Positions 18,525-25,324 of a DNA stretch of 42,993 nt are shown here, in pieces. The translations under genes and the position numbers were made by a program. The notes beneath the pieces were generated by a model. That model saw only the letters and a program-made list of their open reading frames with translations. It did no database searches and was not told the DNA's origin. The stretch is from an uncultured Marivita sp. (GTDB lineage: Bacteria; Pseudomonadota; Alphaproteobacteria; Rhodobacterales; Rhodobacteraceae), in assembly GCA_947503115.1 (NCBI GenBank), contig CANNCS010000021.1, forward strand, positions 1 through 42,993, in the 5' to 3' direction. Each line of letters starts with the position of its first letter. The first letter of the stretch is position 1.

Positions 18525-19433
18525 TCATGCTGGTTCAAGCGACGCCTTCGCCTCATCAAGAAGGCGTTTGGCCTCGGACCCTTGCAGTTTCTGGATGTCG
18601 TCCTGGTATTTGAGGATCGCGCCGAGTGTGTCGGAAATCACCTCTGGAGACAAGTCGATAACGTCAAGCGCCAGCAGGCATTTGGCCCAGTCGATGGTTT
18701 CCGCCACGCCGGGTTTCTTGAAGATATCCTCGGTGCGCAGGCGCTGCACGAACGCCACGATTTCGCGGCTGAGCGTGTCCGACGCCTCAGGAGCGCGAGC
18801 GTGCAGGATCTCCAGCTCTCGGGTGAAATCGGGATAGTCGACCCAATGGTAAAGGCAACGGCGTTTGAGGGCATCATGGACTTCGCGGGTGCGGTTGGAA
18901 GTGAGGATCACGATGGGCGGTTCTGGGGCAGTGATCGTACCCATTTCCGGGATCGTCACCTGAAAGTCGGACAGCGCTTCGAGAAGAAAAGCCTCGAACG
19001 GTTCGTCGGTGCGGTCCAGTTCGTCGATCAGCAGAACGGGCGCGCCATTTGCATCGGGGCGCATCGCTTCGAGCAGCGGACGCTCGACCAAGAAATCCGG
19101 GCCGAAGAGTTCGCGCTGCAACATCTCGCGGTCGGTGTTTCCCGACGCTTCGGCGGTGCGGATGGCGATCATCTGCGCAGGGAAGTTCCATTCGTAGACG
19201 GCGCTTGAGGCATCAAGCCCTTCGTAGCATTGCAGGCGGATCAGCTTGCGCCCCAGAGACGCTGCGAGGGCTTTGGCGATTTCTGTCTTGCCGACGCCTG
19301 CCTCGCCTTCGAGAAACAGCGGCCGGCCCAATTTCAGCGAAAGGAACACCACCGTGGCCAGTGCCCGCCCGCAGACATAGCCGGTGTCGGCCAGCATGGT
19401 TTGAACGGTGTCGATACTGTCGGGTGTCTGCAT
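18525..19433 (-). CDS. MoxR/CoxD-type AAA+ ATPase
   Basis: 302-aa AAA+ ATPase of the MoxR group. Walker A is 'GEAGVGKTEIAKAL' (about residues 45-58), Walker B 'VLLIDELDRTDE' (about 130), sensor 1 'VILTSNRTRE', with an arginine-finger region 'ALKRRCLYHW'. MoxR ATPases act with vWA partners to remodel or load metalloproteins. It sits immediately upstream of the CoxE-like gene, matching the CoxD-CoxE arrangement. Start set at ATG 19433 by AAAGGAG 8 nt upstream; the frame is open further to 19505 without support. A divergent glycosyltransferase gene starts 151 nt away. Confidence 0.92.
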   Translation of the reverse strand: MQTPDSIDTVQTMLADTGYVCGRALATVVFLSLKLGRPLFLEGEAGVGKTEIAKALAASLGRKLIRLQCYEGLDASSAVYEWNFPAQMIAIRTAEASGNTDREMLQRELFGPDFLVERPLLEAMRPDANGAPVLLIDELDRTDEPFEAFLLEALSDFQVTIPEMGTITAPEPPIVILTSNRTREVHDALKRRCLYHWVDYPDFTRELEILHARAPEASDTLSREIVAFVQRLRTEDIFKKPGVAETIDWAKCLLALDVIDLSPEVISDTLGAILKYQDDIQKLQGSEAKRLLDEAKASLEPA

Positions 19434-19584
19434 GAGGTGCTCCTTTGTCACGGGCCTTGCTGCCCCGTGCGCCCCCCTGCGGTCAATAGCGCCAAGGTCG
19501 CACATGACGGGCTGGAATTGACGCGTTCAGCGCGACCTGACACAGTTAGGTGGTTGATTTTCCTCAGCCAAGGCCTGTGCTCCT

Positions 19585-20640
19585 GTGTCCATTACCGCCG
19601 TTCTGTGTGTCCGCAACGAGGCGGCGTTTCTGCTTGATTGGTTGGCGTGGCACCGCAGTTCCGGCATCACAGATTTCGTTGTTGTGTCAAACGACTGCGA
19701 CGATGGCACTGACGCGATGCTGGACCGGCTGGAGGCACTGGGTTGGTTGACCCATATCCGCAATGCTCCGCCATACGGCAAAGGCGGAATCCAATTCAGC
19801 GGGTTGAAACTGGCCGGTAAGACTGACGCCGTGAAGAAGGCTGACTGGCTGGTTACGCTGGACATAGACGAGTTCGTCACCGTGCATGTGGGCGACCGCA
19901 CTCTGCCCGCACTGATCAGCGCCCTGCCCGAGGCCACAGCGATCACGTTGACCTGGCGCAACTTTGGCAATGCTGGGGTGGTGAGCTACGAAGATTGCCC
20001 TGTTCCCTTGCAATTTACCCGTGCAGGCCCGCGCCCGTTGCTTTGGCCGTGGCGTGCGGCCATGTTCAAGACGCTCTACCGCAACGACCGGACATATCGG
20101 AACCTTGGGGTACACCGACCGCGCAATGCAGTGGAAGACCGTCTGGCCACGACCCGCTGGTTTGACGGGAATGGTCGCGCACTCCCACCCGAGATGGCGG
20201 TCGGACGGGTTTTCTCGGACTATCGCATACCGCAACATGGGTTGGTGCAACTCAATCATTATCCGCTGGGATCAATGGAGGGCTTTGTGCTTAAGGCAGA
20301 TCGCGGCCGCGCCGTACACAGTGCGGATCAGCTGGGGTTGGATTATTGGGTGGAGCGAAATCTCAACACCGATGAAGACCGTACAGCGCTGCCGCTTTGG
20401 GAACGTGTTAAACCGATCAGGAACGACCTGTCGGCAGATGGTATCTTGGCCGCTTTTCATGCCGACGCGGTGGCGTGGCGCAGAGCACGGTTTAACAAAT
20501 TGCTTGAACAGGACGCGTTCCGCGACCTGTTCGGACGACTTGTCATGACGCCCCCAACAGCACCTCTACCTGATGAGGTGTCGAAAATGTTGACGCGCAT
20601 TGCGCAAAACGCACTGCGGCACGAAGGGGAAACTTCATAG
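19585..20640 (+). CDS. Glycosyltransferase (GT2/GT92-like)
   Basis: 351-aa protein with an N-terminal GT-A fold: 'ITAVLCVRNEAAFLLDWLAWHR' and the DxD-type metal/nucleotide-sugar motif 'LVTLDIDEFV' (near residue 95). This is the family, common in roseobacters, of glycosyltransferases that resemble GT92/DUF4422 proteins. Sugar donor and acceptor are unknown; the gene is not in a polysaccharide cluster, so context gives no help. The start is GTG at 19585 (MSITAV...); no in-frame ATG exists near it. The downstream unassigned gene starts about 100 nt later. Confidence 0.85.
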   Translation: MSITAVLCVRNEAAFLLDWLAWHRSSGITDFVVVSNDCDDGTDAMLDRLEALGWLTHIRNAPPYGKGGIQFSGLKLAGKTDAVKKADWLVTLDIDEFVTVHVGDRTLPALISALPEATAITLTWRNFGNAGVVSYEDCPVPLQFTRAGPRPLLWPWRAAMFKTLYRNDRTYRNLGVHRPRNAVEDRLATTRWFDGNGRALPPEMAVGRVFSDYRIPQHGLVQLNHYPLGSMEGFVLKADRGRAVHSADQLGLDYWVERNLNTDEDRTALPLWERVKPIRNDLSADGILAAFHADAVAWRRARFNKLLEQDAFRDLFGRLVMTPPTAPLPDEVSKMLTRIAQNALRHEGETS

Positions 20641-20740
20641 ACTTCCCGGCATTTTGGCTCATTTCTGCCCAATTCCTTGGTTAATCCTCTGTCAAACGAA
20701 GACCTGTCTACAGGCGCGATACAATGAGGACATGTGGACC

Positions 20741-21685
20741 ATGCAGGACGGACTCGAGCCATATACGCTTTCTCTGAGCGATCTTAGCCCAGATCAGTGG
20801 CTGGAGGAGATGCAGGAAATCGGTGAGTCGTGCGGGTTCTTCGAGCCTCTGGGAAATCGCCACAATGCTGCCTTTGTTGAGAAAGGCGATACATTGCTGG
20901 TCAGCTTTGAATCCCTTCCCGCGATTCAGGCGTTGTCCGAAGCGGCGCGTCCAGTCGGGTTCGATCTGGCCCGCGCAAATGATTGGTCCTGTCTTACCGT
21001 GATCAGCAATCGCGATACTTGGTTCCGCGATGGCGAGGTGTACGGGTTCTTTGATCAGATGACCGATGACGGGTTCTTTGACGATTTCGACCAAGTGATC
21101 TTCTTTGGCGCTGGCCCCTGTGGTTATGCAGCCTGCGTGTATTCCGTAGCCGCGCCCGGTTCCACCGTAGTCGCACTCGAGCCGCAGGCGACACTGGACG
21201 CCCGAATTACGGAATGGGACGATCGATTCACCCATATGCGCCGCACGGACTTTAGTGACCGCTATGGATACGCCCCGGATATGCTCGAAGCGGCCAAAGC
21301 CGCTTATGTCATTTACGATCCCAGCGACCGATTGGGGGCAATGCATGCCGCGCTTTTTCAACGCTCTGGCGTCACCCGTTTCAGAGCCCGGCATCTGGGC
21401 GGCGGGATGCAGGCGCATCTGACGCAAATGGATGTTTTAGAGCCGTTGATGACCGAGGCAGCCAGCGGAACGCTCGATTCCTTCCAGTTTGCACGCCATT
21501 ATCGCAAGCGGCGCGAACACGCGCTTTACTGTAAAAAACTATTCTCTGTCCTCGAAGAGCAGGAACGTCCGGTCCTCGCAGAGGCAGTCTGTGCCTATAT
21601 CGTCAATGGCTTTGGCGCTCCGCGCTATCGTCGCAAGCTCAAGGCTATGCGACAGGCCCGAACAGGTGAAGTGGACACCGACTGA
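20741..21685 (+). CDS. Unassigned conserved protein with a GxGxxG segment
   Basis: 314-aa soluble protein that I cannot assign to a characterised family. The middle contains a Rossmann-like strand-turn 'VIFFGAGPCGYAACVYS' followed by 'AAPGSTVVALEPQATLD', resembling a nucleotide- or SAM-binding core. Flanking parts are acidic ('DGFFDDFDQ') or basic (C-terminal 'RYRRKLKAMRQ'). Similar roseobacter proteins have, from memory, been labelled phosphoadenosine phosphosulfate reductase, but no PAPS-reductase motif or catalytic ECGLH-type cysteine is visible, so that label looks wrong. ATG 20741 is preferred because GAGGA (20726-20730) is 10 nt upstream; ATG 20732 is only 1 nt from it. pyrC follows after 39 nt. 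Confidence 0.8.
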   Translation: MQDGLEPYTLSLSDLSPDQWLEEMQEIGESCGFFEPLGNRHNAAFVEKGDTLLVSFESLPAIQALSEAARPVGFDLARANDWSCLTVISNRDTWFRDGEVYGFFDQMTDDGFFDDFDQVIFFGAGPCGYAACVYSVAAPGSTVVALEPQATLDARITEWDDRFTHMRRTDFSDRYGYAPDMLEAAKAAYVIYDPSDRLGAMHAALFQRSGVTRFRARHLGGGMQAHLTQMDVLEPLMTEAASGTLDSFQFARHYRKRREHALYCKKLFSVLEEQERPVLAEAVCAYIVNGFGAPRYRRKLKAMRQARTGEVDTD

Positions 21686-21724
21686 GTACTGGCGCTGAAC
21701 CGGCGGTCATGCTACGCGCCATGC

Positions 21725-22765
21725 ATGACCGATACGATCACGATCCGCACTCCCGACGACTGGCACCTGCACCTGCGCGATGGCGCAATGTTGCGTGCCG
21801 TGGCCCCTGAAACCGCACGCCATTTCGCCCGTGCGATCATTATGCCGAACCTTGTACCACCTGTCGTCACAGGAGCCGAAGCGGCGGCGTATCGCGAACG
21901 GATCATGGCTGCATTGCCCGAAGGGTCCGGGTTCACACCATTGATGACGCTCTACCTGACGGAAGACACAGATCCCACAGACTTGGCGCAGGCTCATGCC
22001 GACGGGTTGATTACAGCGGTCAAGCTGTATCCAGCTGGGGCGACCACCAATTCGGCCTCGGGTGTTGCCAATTTCGACAAGGTGCGTCCGGTACTGGAAA
22101 AGATGGCCGAGATCGGCTGTCCGCTTTGCGTGCATTGTGAAGTGGTAGACAGCGACATCGACATTTTCGATCGTGAAGCGGTGTTCATTGAACGTGTCCT
22201 TGATCCGATCCGCCGCGCCACACCGGGACTGCGAGTGGTGATGGAGCATATCACGACAATGCAGGGCGTGGAGTATGCCTCAGAAGGTGGGCCAGAACTG
22301 GGCGCAACAATCACGACGCATCACCTTGTGATCAACCGCAACCACATCCTAGCGGGTGGGATCAAGCCACACTACTACTGTCTTCCTGTGGCCAAACGTG
22401 AAGAACACCGTCTGGCCCTGCGCCGCGCCGCGACCAGTGGCGACCCGACCTTTTTCCTAGGCACCGACAGCGCACCACACACTGACGCGAACAAGCTGCT
22501 GCCTTGTGGCTGCGCGGGCTGCTTCACTGCAACCAATACGATGTCCATCCTTGCAGAGGTTTTCGAGCAAGAGGGCGCACTGGACCGATTGGAGAGCTTT
22601 ACTAGCCTGAACGGCCCGAAATTCTATGGCTTGGCGGCGAACGAAAGCACGATCACTTTGATTAAAGGTGATCCGGTCGCTTATCCTGATCTGATTGAAA
22701 CGGGCGATGGGTCTGTCACCGTGTTCGATCCGATGATGCCGCTCCACTGGAAAGTTGCCCGCTAA
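21725..22765 (+). CDS. pyrC: Dihydroorotase (type II)
   Basis: 346-aa zinc amidohydrolase that cyclises carbamoyl-aspartate to dihydroorotate in pyrimidine synthesis; cytosolic homodimer. Visible active-site parts: the metal-binding 'WHLHLRDG' (residues about 13-20), the carboxylated-lysine block '[13 protein letters not shown]' (near 100), 'LCVHCEV' (near 137), '[11 protein letters not shown]' and 'GTDSAPH' (near 250). Length and motifs are those of the E. coli-type class. It is followed by the puc operon, with pyrE 3.75 kb further on, an arrangement suggesting that the puc genes lie inside an old pyrC-pyrE pair. Confidence 0.98.
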   Translation: MTDTITIRTPDDWHLHLRDGAMLRAVAPETARHFARAIIMPNLVPPVVTGAEAAAYRERIMAALPEGSGFTPLMTLYLTEDTDPTDLAQAHADGLITAVKLYPAGATTNSASGVANFDKVRPVLEKMAEIGCPLCVHCEVVDSDIDIFDREAVFIERVLDPIRRATPGLRVVMEHITTMQGVEYASEGGPELGATITTHHLVINRNHILAGGIKPHYYCLPVAKREEHRLALRRAATSGDPTFFLGTDSAPHTDANKLLPCGCAGCFTATNTMSILAEVFEQEGALDRLESFTSLNGPKFYGLAANESTITLIKGDPVAYPDLIETGDGSVTVFDPMMPLHWKVAR

Positions 22766-22827
22766 ACGCGATTTCTAGGCGATTATCAGTCCCGATATTT
22801 TTCGACCAGCTGCCCATGCATGACGAC

Positions 22828-22844
22828 TGTCACCCCGTGTGACA
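22828..22844. promoter_or_regulatory. Inverted repeat TGTCAC-N5-GTGACA
   Basis: Perfect 6-bp arms with a CCCGT spacer, 63 nt after the pyrC stop and about 280 bp before the puc -35 box. It begins and ends as a PpsR box (TGT...ACA) but with 11 instead of 12 intervening bases, so it is more likely a site for another dimeric regulator or a hairpin at the pyrC 3' end. Confidence 0.4.
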
Positions 22845-23103
22845 CTTATTCGATGGACCTGACACACAGCCCATCGGAGCCTCGTTCCTGCACCTAAGCG
22901 CATTGTGCAATGTCAAACTGCGCACTCCCCTTTTTCGCATCATATGCGGAAAGAGAATCAGCGTTTCTTTCCTGATTCCAATGATCTGCCAGATCCAGCG
23001 ACTTAACAAATGGTCGCTAAAATCTAGCCTGAAGCACATGCAACCCACTGAAATCCGGCACATTCCCGTATGGCGATACGGATGTGTCGTTGCACCACTG
23101 GTG

Positions 23104-23121
23104 TGTAAACTTAAGATTACA
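23104..23121. promoter_or_regulatory. PpsR/CrtJ box 1
   Basis: TGTAAACTTAAGATTACA fits the TGT-N12-ACA consensus of the photosynthesis repressor PpsR (CrtJ). It ends 1 bp before the -35 hexamer and is separated from box 2 by exactly 8 bp, the spacing known for cooperative PpsR/CrtJ binding. Confidence 0.75.
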
Positions 23122-23122
23122 A

Positions 23123-23151
23123 TTGCCAGTGTCAGTTTTTTATTACACAAT
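23123..23151 (+). promoter_or_regulatory. Predicted sigma70-type puc promoter
   Basis: TTGCCA (23123-23128; 5 of 6 matches to TTGACA), 17-bp spacer, CACAAT (23146-23151; 4 of 6 to TATAAT). The second PpsR box covers the spacer and touches the -10 element, so repressor binding would block polymerase. Transcription would start near 23158, giving a leader of about 120 nt. Confidence 0.6.
23130..23147. promoter_or_regulatory. PpsR/CrtJ box 2
   Basis: TGTCAGTTTTTTATTACA fits TGT-N12-ACA, including the favoured C after TGT. It lies between the -35 and -10 elements of the predicted puc promoter and 8 bp from box 1. PpsR binds such pairs under oxygen and light to repress pigment and LH2 genes. Confidence 0.78.
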
Positions 23152-23171
23152 CGTGAAAATATCTTCTACGA

Positions 23172-23248
23172 GGTTTCAGATCGGCTCTCTAAGGGGTGCA
23201 GGCCGATCGTTCTGGGCACACCGCCCAACTCCGTAGCGCTCCGAAACC
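23172..23248 (+). other. Structured 5' leader of the puc mRNA
   Basis: An outer pairing GGTTTC (23172-23177) with GAAACC (23243-23248) encloses an inner 7-bp stem GATCGGC (23179-23185) with GCCGATC (23202-23208), loop 16 nt. The structure ends 16 nt before the pucB Shine-Dalgarno AAGGAG. It may stabilise the mRNA or affect translation. Confidence 0.5.
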
Positions 23249-23278
23249 AACTGGAACCACCCGAAGAAGGAGTTCAAA

Positions 23279-23437
23279 ATGTCCGCAGACGACGAAGGCA
23301 AGGTCTGGCCGACCGGTTTGACCTTGAAGGAAGCTGAGGAAGTCCACAGCTACCTAATCGATGGAACGCGCGTTTTCGGTGCACTCGCACTGATAGCGCA
23401 CTTTCTGGTTGCCGTATCCACACCGTGGCTTGGGTAA
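23279..23437 (+). CDS. pucB: LH2 light-harvesting complex beta subunit
   Basis: 52-aa integral membrane antenna polypeptide. It pairs with PucA to bind bacteriochlorophyll a and carotenoid in the peripheral LH2 ring of the photosynthetic membrane. '[23 protein letters not shown]' at the N-terminus and '[19 protein letters not shown]' match LH2 beta much better than LH1 beta. His41 in 'IAHF' is the ligand of the ring bacteriochlorophyll, and Arg31 corresponds to the conserved residue near the B800 pigment. One transmembrane helix (about 30-47). A very good Shine-Dalgarno (AAGAAGGAG, 23264-23272) precedes the ATG by 6 nt. pucA begins 12 nt after the stop. Confidence 0.96.
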   Translation: MSADDEGKVWPTGLTLKEAEEVHSYLIDGTRVFGALALIAHFLVAVSTPWLG

Positions 23438-23449
23438 GGGAGGCACAGC

Positions 23450-23770
23450 ATGAATAACGCAAAAATGTGGCTCGTCGTCCCCCCAGCGGTGGGCGTTCCC
23501 GTATTCCTTGGCGCGGTTGCCGTTGGATCCTTTGCAGTGCATGTCGCTGTGCTCAGCAACACTTCGTGGGTTGCTGATTTCCTGTCTGGTCAGGAACTGG
23601 GTACCGGTGACATGGCCGCGGCAACGATGCTCGCCCCCGAGGCGAATACCGCGAAAGCCAGCTATGTGGTTCCGCAATCCGACGGCAGCCTTGCCGTGAC
23701 GATCATCCTGCCCGATGGGTCATCGACACAGGCATTGATCCAGCCATCACAGTTGCAACCCGAGTTGTAA
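23450..23770 (+). CDS. pucA: LH2 light-harvesting complex alpha subunit, extended C-terminus
   Basis: 106-aa antenna polypeptide. 'MNNAKMWLVVPPAVGVPVFLG' is the LH2 alpha N-terminus, and His31 in 'FAVHVAVL' is the bacteriochlorophyll ligand; one transmembrane helix (about 12-36). Positions 44-45 are Phe-Leu, where the B850-type R. sphaeroides alpha has Tyr-Tyr; these tyrosines hydrogen-bond the B850 acetyl groups, and Phe-Leu occurs in natural B800-820 (LH3) complexes. R. sphaeroides PucA stops at 54 residues, whereas this one continues with about 50 more ('SYVVPQSDGSLAVTIILPDG...'), expected on the periplasmic side. GGGAGG lies 6 nt before the ATG. The stem-loop at 23783 follows the stop. 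Confidence 0.94.
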   Translation: MNNAKMWLVVPPAVGVPVFLGAVAVGSFAVHVAVLSNTSWVADFLSGQELGTGDMAAATMLAPEANTAKASYVVPQSDGSLAVTIILPDGSSTQALIQPSQLQPEL

Positions 23771-23782
23771 CCGCATCGCAGC

Positions 23783-23817
23783 AATGTGGACCCGACCTTC
23801 GGTGTCGGGCCCACATT
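23783..23817 (+). other. Intercistronic hairpin with UUCG tetraloop, pucA-pucC
   Basis: Arms AATGTGG-A-CCCGACC and G-T-GTCGGG-C-CCACATT form 14 pairs with one A/C mismatch and one bulged T, closed by a cUUCGg tetraloop. No T-run follows, so it is not a simple terminator. In the puf and puc operons of Rhodobacter such hairpins protect the antenna-gene segment from 3' decay, giving excess pucBA mRNA over downstream genes. Confidence 0.8.
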
Positions 23818-23881
23818 CCCCGGATTTCAGCCGTGCGTCGGGCTTCATTGGCGTCGCGGCTTTGAAAAAAGGTGCTCCGGA

Positions 23882-25324
23882 ATGCTCGACTACCGTCGCA
23901 TCGTTCTGCACAGACTGGCGACCATTGGTCCGCGTTACCTGCCGTTTGCAGATGTCGCGTCGGATTCTGTTCCCCTGTCGCGCCTCCTGCGACTGTCTCT
24001 GTTTCAGGTGACAGTAGGAATGGCGCTGGTTCTGCTGGTCGGAACCCTGAATCGTGTGATGATCGTCGAGTTGTCGGTTCCGGCGAGCCTTGTCGGCACG
24101 ATGCTGGCTCTGCCCATCATCTTTGCCCCCTTCCGTGCATTGATCGGCTTTAAGTCGGATGTGCACAAATCCGCACTTGGTTTGCGGCGCCTGCCCTACA
24201 TCTGGAAGGGCACGCTGTACCAGTTCGGTGGCTTTGCCATCATGCCCTTCGCCCTGCTGGTTCTCTCCGGCTATGGCGAGGCCTTCGATGCCCCGCTTTG
24301 GATCGGGTACAGTTCCGCCGGACTGTCCTTCCTCCTGGTCGGCGCGGGTGTGCACATGGTGCAGACCGTTGGCCTCGCCTTGGCGACGGACCTAGTCGAA
24401 GAAACTGACCAACCCAAAGTGGTCGGCCTGATGTACGTGATGCTGCTGTTCGGCATGGTTCTCAGCGCGATCATATATGGAACCTTGCTTGAGAATTATT
24501 CGCCCGGACGCCTTATCCAAGTGATCCAGGGCACAGCGGTCGTGACCGTCGCGCTCAATTTTCTTGCCATGTGGAAACAAGAAGCGCGAGATCGCGTTCG
24601 TGCCCAAGCCATGGCCACCGCCCCCGACATGTCCTTCCGCGATGCCTGGGCGCAGCTGATGCAGAATGCAGGCATGTTGCGGTTATTGATCGTGATCGCC
24701 GTTGGCACATTCGGCTTTGGCATGGCGGATGTCCTTCTTGAACCATATGGCGGCGAGGCGCTTGGCCTGTCGGTCGCCAGCACGACCAAACTCACAGCCC
24801 TTTTGGCTAGTGGAACTCTGCTTGGCTTTGGGATCGCATCGCGCACGCTCAGTAATGGCAGCACGCCCTCGGCCACATCGCTGACGGGCGCACTGATCGG
24901 CATTCCCGGCTTTGCTGCGATTATCTTCTCGGCCTATGGCGGCGGCACTGCTGCATTTCTAGCAGGAACGCTGATGATCGGCTTGGGCGCGGGCCTTTTC
25001 GGCCACTCCACCCTGACCGCCACGATGCGTGTTGCCCCTAGGGAAAAAGTCGGCCTGGCGCTTGGCGCATGGGGAAGTGTGCAAGCAACGGCAGCCGGTA
25101 TCGGTATGGCCTTGGCGGGTTGGGTCCGCGATCTGATCGTCGCCATACCTGGCGACAGAAATGGCTTTTCGGTCGAAACACCCTACAACGTAGTATTCTC
25201 GATGGAGATGGCGTTTCTCACGATCGCTGTTCTCCTTGTTTACCCGCTCGCGGGCCGGGGTGGCTTTGCAAAAGCCACACGCGCTGCCGCATCAACGCAA
25301 TCCAACCCGGTGGAGGCACCATGA
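23882..25324 (+). CDS. pucC: LH2 assembly protein PucC (BCD-family transporter fold)
   Basis: 480-aa inner-membrane protein with about 12 transmembrane helices, of the PucC/LhaA branch of the major facilitator superfamily. Typical blocks: 'LLRLSLFQVTVGMALVLLVGTLNRVMIVEL', 'FAPFRALIGFKSD', 'LPYIWKGTLYQFGGFAIMPFAL', and 'LATDLVEE'. PucC is needed for LH2 to accumulate and is thought to handle bacteriochlorophyll delivery or antenna assembly. ATG 23882 is chosen with AAAAAAGG 9 nt upstream; the open frame back to 23786 covers the intercistronic hairpin and has no homology to PucC. Its stop codon overlaps the start of the repeat-protein gene (ATGA). Confidence 0.95.
   Translation: MLDYRRIVLHRLATIGPRYLPFADVASDSVPLSRLLRLSLFQVTVGMALVLLVGTLNRVMIVELSVPASLVGTMLALPIIFAPFRALIGFKSDVHKSALGLRRLPYIWKGTLYQFGGFAIMPFALLVLSGYGEAFDAPLWIGYSSAGLSFLLVGAGVHMVQTVGLALATDLVEETDQPKVVGLMYVMLLFGMVLSAIIYGTLLENYSPGRLIQVIQGTAVVTVALNFLAMWKQEARDRVRAQAMATAPDMSFRDAWAQLMQNAGMLRLLIVIAVGTFGFGMADVLLEPYGGEALGLSVASTTKLTALLASGTLLGFGIASRTLSNGSTPSATSLTGALIGIPGFAAIIFSAYGGGTAAFLAGTLMIGLGAGLFGHSTLTATMRVAPREKVGLALGAWGSVQATAAGIGMALAGWVRDLIVAIPGDRNGFSVETPYNVVFSMEMAFLTIAVLLVYPLAGRGGFAKATRAAASTQSNPVEAP

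Larger units (their letters stand above)
22766..23278 (+). promoter_or_regulatory. puc operon upstream regulatory region
   Basis: 513-nt gap between pyrC and pucB, lower in G+C than the neighbouring genes and with no convincing gene on either strand. It holds, in order: an inverted repeat TGTCAC-N5-GTGACA (22828-22844), a CATTG-TG-CAATG palindrome (22901-22912) that overlaps a weak FNR-like 14-mer, two PpsR/CrtJ boxes with the puc promoter (23104-23151), and a leader of roughly 120 nt. Length and layout recall the puc upstream regions of Rhodobacter species. Confidence 0.8.

Noticed and set aside
22903-23337. 144-codon open frame across the puc upstream region
   Set aside because: No Shine-Dalgarno, no recognisable protein pattern, and it runs through the PpsR boxes, promoter and pucB start in another frame.
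23450-23770. LH1 (puf) rather than LH2 (puc) identity
   Set aside because: N-terminal motifs of both subunits and the adjacent pucC match LH2; no pufLM or pufX follows.
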